Position numbers and translations under genes: made by a program. A stretch of DNA of 10,872 nt from Strigomonas culicis (lineage: Eukaryota > Euglenozoa > Kinetoplastea > Trypanosomatida > Trypanosomatidae), in NCBI GenBank assembly GCA_000482145.1, contig AUXH01000627.1, forward strand, positions 1 through 10,872, written 5' to 3'. Shown here piece after piece: positions 1-6,919 of this stretch (positions are counted from its first letter, which is position 1; every line of letters begins with the position of its first letter). The notes under the pieces are model-generated. The model saw nothing but the letters and a program-made list of their open reading frames with translations. It had not been told where the DNA came from and searched no databases.

Positions 1-1271
1 GCGGCCGCCACGGCCCCGCGCTGCGGCGTGCCACCGGCCACGTAGGGCATCTGCTGGTGGAGCTGGCGCATCATCATCTGCAGACGCTGTTGGAACTGCA
101 TGCGGAGCATCGTGTAGCGCTGGTCGCGGCGCTGCGCGATGTTGACGATGAGCGGCTTGCCGTTGAGCATGCGGCCGTTCATCTCACGCAGCGCCTCGTT
201 GGCCTGGTCCGCATCCGCAAAGCTGACGAAGCCGAAGCCACGGCTGTTGCCGTTGGCGTCGGTCATGACGCGGCAGCTCTTGATGGTGCCGTACTCCTTG
301 AAGAGCTCGTTCAGGTTCTCATCGGTGAACTCGGGGTCGAAGTTGCGCACGTACAGGTTGTTGCCGAGCGACTGGCACTGCATGTACTTCTGACGCAGCG
401 CGATGAGCCGCTCGCTCCGCGGCTGCGCGCGCTGCACGTAGAGCTTCTCCCCGGGCGCGGTGATGCCGTCGATGTGGTGCTCGTGCATAGCCTCGATCGC
501 CTTGACCGCGTCGTCGTGCTTCTGGAAATTACAGAAGGCAAAGACACGGCCGCTCTTGTCCTTACCGGTGGCGGCAGACGTGATGCCACCGAACTTGGAG
601 AAGAACTTCTCCACCAGCTTCTTGTCCACCGTAGGGATTACCTGCTTGATGTAGACGTTCGTGAAGTTGGCGACCAGCGCCGCGAGACGCGCGTTGCGCC
701 GGATGAAGTTGGCAACGTAGAGCGCCCTCTTCTCCTCGTTCGAGAAATCGGTCGAGTTGTTCATCTTTTCAATGGCCGTGGTGGCCGCGTTCTCCTCCTT
801 GAAGTGGACGAAGCCGTAACCACGGCTCGCGCCCTGCTCATCCTCCATGATCTTACACGAGAGAATGGAGCCGAACTTCTTGAAGATGTCATGGAGGCCC
901 TTGCTATCCACGTCCTGCTTCAGATTCTTCACAAAGATGTTGCCGTTGCCACTGTACCGCAGTGCAGGATCGCGCTGCTGCCACATCAGGCGGATGCACT
1001 TGTCACCGACACGGGTGAAGTTGAGGGCCTCGATCGCCTTCTCGGCGTCGGCCGCGTTGTCGTAGTTGACGTAGCCGTAGCCGAGCGAGCGCTGCGTGAT
1101 GATGTCACGGCACACGCGGGCATTCAGAATGGTACCGAACGGCTTGAACAGCTCCACCATCTCGGGCTCATTGATCGAGGGGTCCAGGTCGCCCACGTAG
1201 ATGGACGCAATCTGCATCGGCTTGTTCTGCTGCGGGGGAGCAGCGTCCTTCTTATCGGTCGCACCTTCCAT
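1..1271 (-). CDS. PABP: Poly(A)-binding protein, four RRMs, C-terminus cut by window edge
   Basis: Cytosolic poly(A)-binding protein; the family coats mRNA poly(A) tails and links them to translation factors such as eIF4G. The minus frame is open from the ATG at 1271 to the window edge (423 codons visible). Four RRMs are seen, with RNP2/RNP1 pairs IYVGDL (24-29)/SLGYGYVNY (62-70), IFVKNL (112-117)/RGYGFVHF (150-157), VYIKQV (206-211)/RVFAFCNF (242-249) and LYVRNF (306-311)/RGFGFVSF (344-351). The linker after RRM1 (RDPALRYSGNGNIFVKNL) is typical of PABPs. RRM3 is degenerate: its RNP1 lacks the usual glycine. A Gln/Met-rich stretch starts near residue 391, and the C-terminal MLLE domain expected in the family would lie beyond position 1. 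Trypanosomatids carry two or three PABPs; I cannot say which paralogue this is. The start is uncertain: a pyrimidine tract reaches the ATG with no AG between, so Met19 (ATG at 1217) is a real alternative. Confidence 0.95.
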   Translation of the reverse strand, partial: MEGATDKKDAAPPQQNKPMQIASIYVGDLDPSINEPEMVELFKPFGTILNARVCRDIITQRSLGYGYVNYDNAADAEKAIEALNFTRVGDKCIRLMWQQRDPALRYSGNGNIFVKNLKQDVDSKGLHDIFKKFGSILSCKIMEDEQGASRGYGFVHFKEENAATTAIEKMNNSTDFSNEEKRALYVANFIRRNARLAALVANFTNVYIKQVIPTVDKKLVEKFFSKFGGITSAATGKDKSGRVFAFCNFQKHDDAVKAIEAMHEHHIDGITAPGEKLYVQRAQPRSERLIALRQKYMQCQSLGNNLYVRNFDPEFTDENLNELFKEYGTIKSCRVMTDANGNSRGFGFVSFADADQANEALREMNGRMLNGKPLIVNIAQRRDQRYTMLRMQFQQRLQMMMRQLHQQMPYVAGGTPQRGAVAA

Positions 1272-1385
1272 TGTCACGATTGCAAGTGAAGAATTAAAAG
1301 GTAAAAAAGAAAACAAATAAGGAAGAGAGAGAAAAGGAAGTATCACTTATTAATCGATTTTTTTTCTTTAATAGGAAAGAAAAGA
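1272..1385 (-). promoter_or_regulatory. PABP leader with pyrimidine tracts and candidate spliced-leader acceptors
   Basis: On the sense (minus) strand a pyrimidine-rich stretch covers roughly 1281-1340 and ends about 10 nt before the ATG. No AG occurs between 1345 and the ATG. The nearest upstream AGs are at 1347/1346 and 1367/1366; the second follows a shorter TC tract at about 1373-1385. The next AG downstream is inside the reading frame at 1266/1265. A run of eight sense-strand A residues lies at 1365-1358. Acceptor choice is inferred from the usual rule that trans-splicing uses the first AG after a polypyrimidine tract. Confidence 0.5.
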
Positions 1386-1486
1386 GTTGCAAAAGCAAAC
1401 CTTGAGTTAAATCTTGGGCGAAAAGAGAAGAGCACCGAATGTAGGAAAAAGGAGCCGGAAGACGCAGGCAGGGAAGAGAACGAAAA

Positions 1487-1504
1487 AGAGAGAGAGAGAG
1501 AGAG
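1487..1504. repeat. (AG)9 dinucleotide microsatellite
   Basis: There are nine AG units on the plus strand, which read as CT on the transcribed sense strand. It lies in the spacer more than 200 nt upstream of the PABP start, so it could serve as an alternative, distal polypyrimidine tract. That role is inference. Confidence 0.9.
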
Positions 1505-1818
1505 GAAGGAAAAAGAAGTTCACAAGAACAGAATCTCTTCCACATCCATCTAGAGTGCAAGAGTCAGACACCACAATAACCAACGGTAGCGAAAAGGAAC
1601 GAGGAGGCAGTCAGTTCACCGTGTTTTGGAAGCACGAGTTGAAGCTCAGACTATTGTACAGAGATTCGTCTACGGGGGAAAAAAAGAGGACACTATAATA
1701 ATACAAATGTAAAAAAAAACTCTAGCGTGTATAATGAAAAAGAAAGAAGAGATTTTTTTTTGAAATAAAGAAGTGAGTATAATAGGACAATAACAACCAC
1801 GAGAAAAAAAAATACACA

Positions 1819-3324
1819 TTATTGAATACAGGCCAACACGTACTGCACAAAGGCGGCCTCGGCGGGCGAACGCATGAGATCCACAATCTCACTCTCATCG
1901 TCAGTGACACGTGCGTTTTTGGATACACCGAAAGACACGTAATTCTTCTGCGCGAGAAATTTAAAAAAGCGCTCTCGCGATAGTGGCGGTTTAGAAAAAT
2001 CGACCGGTTCGCTTTTGATGAAGCGAATGACTTTCGCGCGCAAGGAGTCAACCGCTTTGATGGACAGAACGGCTGCGTTCTCCGGTGCCTGAAATTCCTC
2101 CAGTTGAGCGCAGAGACGGTTCTTCTCGACACTGACCGCTAGGCTGTATGCCTTGTTCGTCCACATGCTTTCCAGATGACCACTCTTCTCTTCTATGGAC
2201 GGGCCGCGATGGCCGCCCAACTTCTCCATGTTGGGGTCGACCATTTCGTGAATGAGGTGGTCGTTCCGAGAGGCCTTGTCGGTCATACGCGCGACCTTGT
2301 TCTCCACCACCTCGCGGCACTCTTCACGCCAAACGAGAAAATCCTCCAGCTCTGCCTGCTTGCGGTACCGCTGATAGTCAAACGCGTGCTTCAGCCGATC
2401 TAAGTTGGTCTCCGCGACGGCATCGCAGTTCTCCAGCGACACTTGCGTGCGCTCCACGGGTGGCAGCGGCTTCTCCGATACCGCGCGCACGACCTTGTAG
2501 TTCTCGATCCGTGCGTCGAGGACGCCGTCCAGGAACTGGCGGCGGCGACCGTCAGCATCCATGACTGACTTGGCCAGAGGGGCGGAGTTAGGCCGGAACT
2601 TGCCCTGATAGAGCGTGGTGATCTTGTTCGACCGTCGCGCGCGCGGCAACTTGGTGGTGGGTTTTGTGGGCACCGCCGCCGCCCGGTACCACTCGTCGAT
2701 GTGACCCTCCGCGACCTTGCGGTTGTACGCGGCTACCTCCGCCTCGCGCCTTTTGGGCGTCGGCGGACACGTCTCGCTTTTCATCTCGCCGCGCATGGAG
2801 TAGGTGCGAGAGAACCGTTTTCGCGGTGTTTTACCGAACACGGTTCGCGCCTGTTCGCGGGCCTGCAGCTCGTTCAGTCGCCGCTCTAGCGTCGCAAACG
2901 CACTCTCCGTGGTACCGGTGGTCGCCTGCGCGTCCACCGTCGAGGAATCCGCCGTGGTCGCCGACACGTGGATGTGGTTGTTACGCGAAGGGATCGTCGC
3001 TTTGGCTTCTCTCGGTTTCAGCGTGTCCTGGCGGTCGCCCTCCAAGTACGCTGCTAAAAAGGTAGGCTTGTCGGTGTGCATGCGCGGCATACGCCTGTGG
3101 GAACCGCGATCCGCCTCTATCGACGTCTTCGCGCTGTTCATCAGTTGTTGCCGGACTGCGTTCTCTGAATCGTCAGAGGGTGGGCGAAGCGCGCCGTAGA
3201 GCCGAGTGTAATATAACAAGGGCTGAGAGGGAGATTGTCCTTTACTCTCCGTGGCCTCGCTGTTTATTCTTTCATAAGACTCCGACGCCGAAGGAGCGGA
3301 ATTCCTCCTGTGGATCGCTTGCAT
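1819..3324 (-). CDS. Unrecognised basic trypanosomatid protein, 501 aa
   Basis: I do not recognise a domain or family. From the ATG at 3324 the protein has 501 residues and stops with TAA. The first 140 residues are rich in Ser/Thr/Ala/Arg and look disordered. Residues 140-215 and 300-350 are strongly charged and probably helical; basic clusters lie at 165-180 and 225-233. A short motif recurs: RRNSAP at 6-11 and RPNSAP at 244-249. There is no signal peptide or membrane segment. The C-terminal third (385-501) is the most globular-looking part. The frame extends upstream to a GTG at 3378, but those 18 residues only translate a T-tract, and the predicted splice acceptor lies between the GTG and this ATG, so the ATG at 3324 is chosen. 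The long single frame, coding-like composition and proper splice context support a real gene; function is unknown. Confidence 0.85.
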   Translation of the reverse strand: MQAIHRRNSAPSASESYERINSEATESKGQSPSQPLLYYTRLYGALRPPSDDSENAVRQQLMNSAKTSIEADRGSHRRMPRMHTDKPTFLAAYLEGDRQDTLKPREAKATIPSRNNHIHVSATTADSSTVDAQATTGTTESAFATLERRLNELQAREQARTVFGKTPRKRFSRTYSMRGEMKSETCPPTPKRREAEVAAYNRKVAEGHIDEWYRAAAVPTKPTTKLPRARRSNKITTLYQGKFRPNSAPLAKSVMDADGRRRQFLDGVLDARIENYKVVRAVSEKPLPPVERTQVSLENCDAVAETNLDRLKHAFDYQRYRKQAELEDFLVWREECREVVENKVARMTDKASRNDHLIHEMVDPNMEKLGGHRGPSIEEKSGHLESMWTNKAYSLAVSVEKNRLCAQLEEFQAPENAAVLSIKAVDSLRAKVIRFIKSEPVDFSKPPLSRERFFKFLAQKNYVSFGVSKNARVTDDESEIVDLMRSPAEAAFVQYVLACIQ

Positions 3325-3643
3325 CTCAAAATGGGCACAGAACCCTTCAGTACAAATTAAAACAAAAAAAAAGTACACGTCAATATGTGTGCATAAATGC
3401 TAGAGAGAGATACAGGGAGGGAAGGGTGCTTTACAATAAGACAAGATACAACAAAATAATAAAAAAACTGCCGAACAGAAAATGGATGCCAGAGGTCCTT
3501 TGGTAGCACTACGGTAACTACACTTAGCCGAAAGGAAAGACAAAAGAGAATAGTTAGAGTAGATTACAAGGAAACAAACAAACAAAAAAAAATATTATGT
3601 TTAAACGTTGATTGCCTTACATGTGAAGTAAAACGCACATCTC
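3325..3643. other. Intergenic region, mitochondrial-protein gene to 501-aa gene
   Basis: This 319-nt AT-rich spacer is the presumed 3' UTR of the 958-aa protein gene plus the splice region of the next gene. The sense strand shows a strong T/G-T tract at about 3594-3570 and TC-rich sequence after it. A weak nested inverted repeat surrounds the upstream stop codon (arms 3606-3612 and 3659-3665; inner arms 3621-3625 and 3636-3640). No ATG-initiated frame with coding character is seen. Confidence 0.75.
3345..3372 (-). promoter_or_regulatory. Polypyrimidine tract and predicted spliced-leader acceptor, 501-aa gene
   Basis: The sense strand has nine T residues (3372-3364), then G, four T and more U-rich sequence. 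The first AG downstream is at 3346/3345. Splicing there gives a 20-nt leader before the ATG at 3324 and removes the upstream in-frame GTG. Confidence 0.65.
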
Positions 3644-6520
3644 CTACACGCCTTCGTTATCAACGATGCTCTTCGCCACATCATTCTGCATTAAGGTGTT
3701 GTAATAGAGAAAAATATTGTTTTCCATCTCTGTGACAAGTTCCTTGTGCCTGAGCTGGGCACCTTCAAAGGAATTCACCTGCTCGCCACCTAGTGCAGCC
3801 CCTGTGCGCTGGAGCATACCGTCCAGCCGCTCCATCTCGCGCAGCAGGAGACGAGCCGCACGCGCGGTCACGTCGCGACCGACATGCTGCAGCTGGATGA
3901 GGCTAATCAACGTCGCGGCGTCGTCCGGCAAAATCCCATGCTGCCTCTCCCCCTCCTCCAAAAAACGAACGGCATCCGTCAAGTACTGCTCATACGTTCG
4001 GTACAAGTTGGACTGCTCCAAGTGCAGCACCTCCAGGCTCCCCATGATATGTGCCGCCATGAGGGGCGACAGCAGGGAGTGCATTTTCTCGGACTGGACA
4101 AAGGCGGTCATAAAAGGGGGTGCCGGGAGGCTCAGCGCGGCGCACGTGAGGAGCATGTCCGTCGCCACATCCGTGTGGAGGTCTTCTGCCAGCAGCGCGT
4201 CGTCGCCCTTCGCTGCGACGCGGCTCATGCCCTCCTTGGCCAGCCGCAGCAGTGGCTCCGCCGCGTCGTCGCCGTCCATCGTCACGGCGGCATAGGCAAA
4301 CAAGGGCGCCGCCAGGCAGTCCAGCCGGCGGTCCCCGCACGCCGCAAGGGTCTGCTCCAGGTGCGGCCGCAGCTCGCCCAGCAGCGGGCCCAGCCCCGCG
4401 TAGCGGCAGTACCGCAGCACGTGCAGCAGGTCTAGCGTCTCGCAAAAGGCGGCGTGCGCCTGCGCGCCGGCCGCGACGTCGCGGCGCGCGACCGCGGCGG
4501 CGCTCTGCAGCAGGGCGGGCGCCACGTGCCGCGGACCGACCAGCCGCACGAGCGCCCGCAGCGCGCGGTGCAGCTGCGAGGGCGTGTAGCGCTGCTGCAG
4601 CGCCCCGCGCAGCAGCACGAGCTCCGCCTGCGGGAGGCACGCCGGGCGGTAGCGGCACTGTGCGAGGCCCTCCAGCAGCAGCACCATCTCCTCCGCCGTG
4701 TGCGGCCGCTGCAGGTGCACGCCGATCGCCCCGCCGAGCGCCGAGAAGAGGCGCGCGTACCTCTGCTTCACCTGCTGCTCCGAGGAGGCGTCCATGAGCT
4801 TCCGCAGCAGCGGCAGCACGCGCACCGCGTCCGCGATGTCCAGCTGCGCCTTGCTCATCGCCGTCTTGTGCGCGACGTGCTGCACGAGGTCCGTCAGGAG
4901 CTGCGCGACGCCCGGCAGGCCGCCCGCGGCGGCGAGCTGGTCCAGCTGCTCCAGCAGCACCGCCGAGGACTTGGCGCTGACAAACGCAAAGCGGAGGCCC
5001 GGCGCGTTAGCCATGCCGATCTTGAAGTGCACCCGCACGTCCGGGTGCGACCGCTCCGCGAGCTCCTGCATGTCCGCGATGGGCACACGGTTGTCGTCGC
5101 CGCTCATGACGGCGGTCTGCGGGCCGCCCAGCTTGTACAGCAGGGCGCGGCACCGCGCCACGGCGACGTGCCGCACCTGCAGCAGCGCTGCTCGCTCGGC
5201 CGCGTGCCGCGACGCGTCGGCAGTGTCGGCAAAGAAGGGCGCATTCTGCACGAACACCCCCACCACGAACTGCATGAGGGCGCAGAGCTCCACCTCGTCC
5301 ACGTCACGCAGACAGTCCTGCTCGGCAAAGAGCGCGGGCGCGCACAGGGCGGCGTAGCACTGCAGCCGCGTCTCATCCGCCACGGCCCCGTCCGCCGTGG
5401 AGAACTGATAGACCACCGCGCTCTTGTAGCTGTCCAAGAGCGTCATGATGCGGATCGCATCCTTCACGGTGTGGATGGTGGGCACAGAGGACGCCAGGCA
5501 GTGCGCGCTTTGGTCCGCCGCGTGCGCCTGGTCGAAGAAGTCGGAAAAGGGAACGCCATGGTTGATGCACAGAGAGACGCAAGAGATGAAGCGGTCCGTC
5601 AGGTACCTCGCGTCGCCGCCCTCGGGGGGCTCCAAGGGCGCACGCACACCCTCGTCGGCGCCTGTGCGGCGTGGCGCGCTGAACCACTTGCCGCCCGCGC
5701 ACTCCGCGCGCACATAGGCAGCGAGCAGCTGCACCTCCCGCCGCAGGTCGAGCGGCGTGAACTCGGACGGATCCACGTACTCGTACGGGTGAAACTTGCG
5801 GAAGCAGAAGGTAGAAGCGGCCTCCGCCCACACCAGACACTCCAGCATTTCCTCCGCTGTCAGCGCCACGCCCGGCGACGCCGCGGGGGGCCACAGAAGT
5901 GCGCGTATCTCCTCGAAGCGATGGCGTATGGCCAACCAGTGACGTTTCCGCGCCGCCTTCCGGTCGTACATTTCGTAGTCGGGCCCAACGTTGAGCTCGC
6001 TATAGGTCATCGAGGCCTTCATGCCGTCTGTGTCCATGAGTACATAGGAGCGACACAGCCCGACAAACGCACGCCGCAGCTCCCGCAACTCCCCCTTGTC
6101 CACGCGGATAGACACCGTTTCCTCGCCGCCACCGGACGCGGCGCCGAGGCGACGGAGCACCTCGTCCACTTCAGAGGGCAAATCCTCGTCCAGCTCGCCG
6201 GTATCGCAGTAGCTGGTGTCGAGGTGCCTCCAGCCGGTCGCCGACGCAGACTCTAGGTGCACCGGTGGATGGGTGATCTCCGTCACCGGGATCGAAAAGG
6301 CGAACGTGCGTCCCTTCTTGTTTGTGTATGTCAGCTTCGTCGTGCCGGGAATGCGCCGCGGGACACCCTCCTGGAGCGTGTGTTTCACCTGTGGCGCCTT
6401 GCCGACCGGCTCTCTGAAGCCCGACGGTGACTTCCGCCCGCCCACGGCAAAGCAGCGCACGGACGGTGGCGCCCACAGGGGCCGACAGGGTGGCGTGAGG
6501 CCCACGTGTCTGCGCAGCAT
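3644..6520 (-). CDS. Predicted mitochondrial helical-repeat protein, 958 aa
   Basis: I do not recognise the family. From the ATG at 6520 the protein has 958 residues and ends with TAG. The N-terminus looks like a mitochondrial presequence: Arg at 3, 4, 13 and 22, hydrophobic residues, and no acidic residue until Glu37. The rest is overwhelmingly helical. From about residue 480 to 940 it is a series of Leu/Ala-rich amphipathic helices resembling the helical-repeat proteins common in trypanosomatid mitochondrial RNA editing, RNA processing and mitoribosome assembly complexes. No PPR, RAP or catalytic motif was recognised, so this placement is inference. The middle (plus 4300-5400) is extremely GC-rich, giving Ala/Arg/Leu-rich sequence and long open antisense frames. 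A GTG nine bases upstream (6529) is in frame, but the ATG is preferred. The gene follows the kinase gene on the same strand, and a (CT)13 tract and an AG precede it. Confidence 0.88.
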   Translation of the reverse strand: MLRRHVGLTPPCRPLWAPPSVRCFAVGGRKSPSGFREPVGKAPQVKHTLQEGVPRRIPGTTKLTYTNKKGRTFAFSIPVTEITHPPVHLESASATGWRHLDTSYCDTGELDEDLPSEVDEVLRRLGAASGGGEETVSIRVDKGELRELRRAFVGLCRSYVLMDTDGMKASMTYSELNVGPDYEMYDRKAARKRHWLAIRHRFEEIRALLWPPAASPGVALTAEEMLECLVWAEAASTFCFRKFHPYEYVDPSEFTPLDLRREVQLLAAYVRAECAGGKWFSAPRRTGADEGVRAPLEPPEGGDARYLTDRFISCVSLCINHGVPFSDFFDQAHAADQSAHCLASSVPTIHTVKDAIRIMTLLDSYKSAVVYQFSTADGAVADETRLQCYAALCAPALFAEQDCLRDVDEVELCALMQFVVGVFVQNAPFFADTADASRHAAERAALLQVRHVAVARCRALLYKLGGPQTAVMSGDDNRVPIADMQELAERSHPDVRVHFKIGMANAPGLRFAFVSAKSSAVLLEQLDQLAAAGGLPGVAQLLTDLVQHVAHKTAMSKAQLDIADAVRVLPLLRKLMDASSEQQVKQRYARLFSALGGAIGVHLQRPHTAEEMVLLLEGLAQCRYRPACLPQAELVLLRGALQQRYTPSQLHRALRALVRLVGPRHVAPALLQSAAAVARRDVAAGAQAHAAFCETLDLLHVLRYCRYAGLGPLLGELRPHLEQTLAACGDRRLDCLAAPLFAYAAVTMDGDDAAEPLLRLAKEGMSRVAAKGDDALLAEDLHTDVATDMLLTCAALSLPAPPFMTAFVQSEKMHSLLSPLMAAHIMGSLEVLHLEQSNLYRTYEQYLTDAVRFLEEGERQHGILPDDAATLISLIQLQHVGRDVTARAARLLLREMERLDGMLQRTGAALGGEQVNSFEGAQLRHKELVTEMENNIFLYYNTLMQNDVAKSIVDNEGV

Positions 6521-6558
6521 AGCGAACACGTCGAATACCTAAAGTATGCACTTCCCTC

Positions 6559-6617
6559 CTAGATGGAGAGGGTCAGCATACATAACCACAGGAGAGAGAG
6601 AGAGAGAGAGAGAGAGA
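6559..6617 (-). promoter_or_regulatory. (CT)13 polypyrimidine tract and predicted spliced-leader acceptor, 958-aa gene
   Basis: The plus-strand (GA)13 at 6592-6617 is (CT)13 on the sense strand. A second short pyrimidine stretch follows, and the first AG after it is at 6560/6559 within CTAG. Splicing there leaves a 38-nt leader with no upstream ATG; the two ATGs between the CT tract and this AG would be removed. Confidence 0.6.
6592..6617. repeat. (GA)13 dinucleotide microsatellite
   Basis: There are thirteen perfect GA units on the plus strand, placed where the polypyrimidine tract of the downstream minus-strand gene is expected. Its length could vary between strains. Confidence 0.95.
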
Positions 6618-6919
6618 ACGAGAGGAGATAGAGGCAATCTAGAGGCGAGAGAAACACAAGTACGCTCACCATTTCCTTACACTCAGCATGTATGACCTAA
6701 GGGGAGCTTCACCTGAAAAAGCACCTGCGCTCGAATTGTCCTGACTATGATGTATGGAAAGAGATCATGATACACTACAAGCAAAAAGAAAAAAAAATAC
6801 ACATTTTTGCTTTTGTTTCTCATTTCGGCAAAAATGGAGAACGGGTAAAAAAAAATATACAGAAGAATAAAAATGATGGTATACATATGAGTCTAGGAAG
6901 TCCATGAAACGGGTACCTC

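Larger units (their letters stand above)
1272..1818. other. Intergenic region, gene 2 to PABP
   Basis: This is an AT-rich, purine-rich (plus-strand) spacer of 547 nt. In the sense direction it holds the presumed 3' UTR of the unrecognised 501-residue protein gene (stop at 1819), several T-rich stretches, a (CT)9 microsatellite and then the PABP leader. The only substantial minus-strand frame here (1294-1560) opens with TTG and encodes low-complexity Ser/Leu/Phe sequence, so no gene is called. Confidence 0.8.
6521..6919. other. Intergenic region, kinase to mitochondrial-protein gene
   Basis: This 399-nt spacer is the presumed 3' UTR of the kinase gene (U-rich on the sense strand at about 6780-6860) followed by the splice signals of the next gene. 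A 67-residue ATG frame (6683-6886, minus) is present but is low-complexity Phe/Tyr/Ile-rich sequence with no splice signal of its own, so it is not called. Confidence 0.75.

Noticed and set aside
57..1289. 410-residue plus-strand open frame opposite PABP
   Set aside because: It is the antisense shadow of a clear four-RRM protein. Its Val/Leu/His/Arg-rich product has no motif, and all real genes here are on the minus strand.
3325..3378. In-frame GTG start 18 codons upstream of the 501-aa protein
   Set aside because: It is a non-ATG start lying upstream of the predicted splice acceptor, and its residues are a translated T-tract.
3606..3665. Nested inverted repeat around the stop of the 958-aa gene
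   Set aside because: The outer arms are only 7 bp with a long loop and the inner arms 5 bp, well within chance. It is not counted as a third stop-codon hairpin.
4454..6256. 600-residue plus-strand open frame opposite the mitochondrial protein gene
   Set aside because: It lacks stops only because the sense gene is very GC-rich. The Arg/His-rich product has no domain and no upstream plus-strand splice signal.
6683..6886. 67-residue hydrophobic minus frame with an ATG, between the kinase and mitochondrial-protein genes
   Set aside because: It is low-complexity T-rich sequence in the kinase 3' UTR with no polypyrimidine tract and AG of its own. A small membrane peptide cannot be fully excluded.
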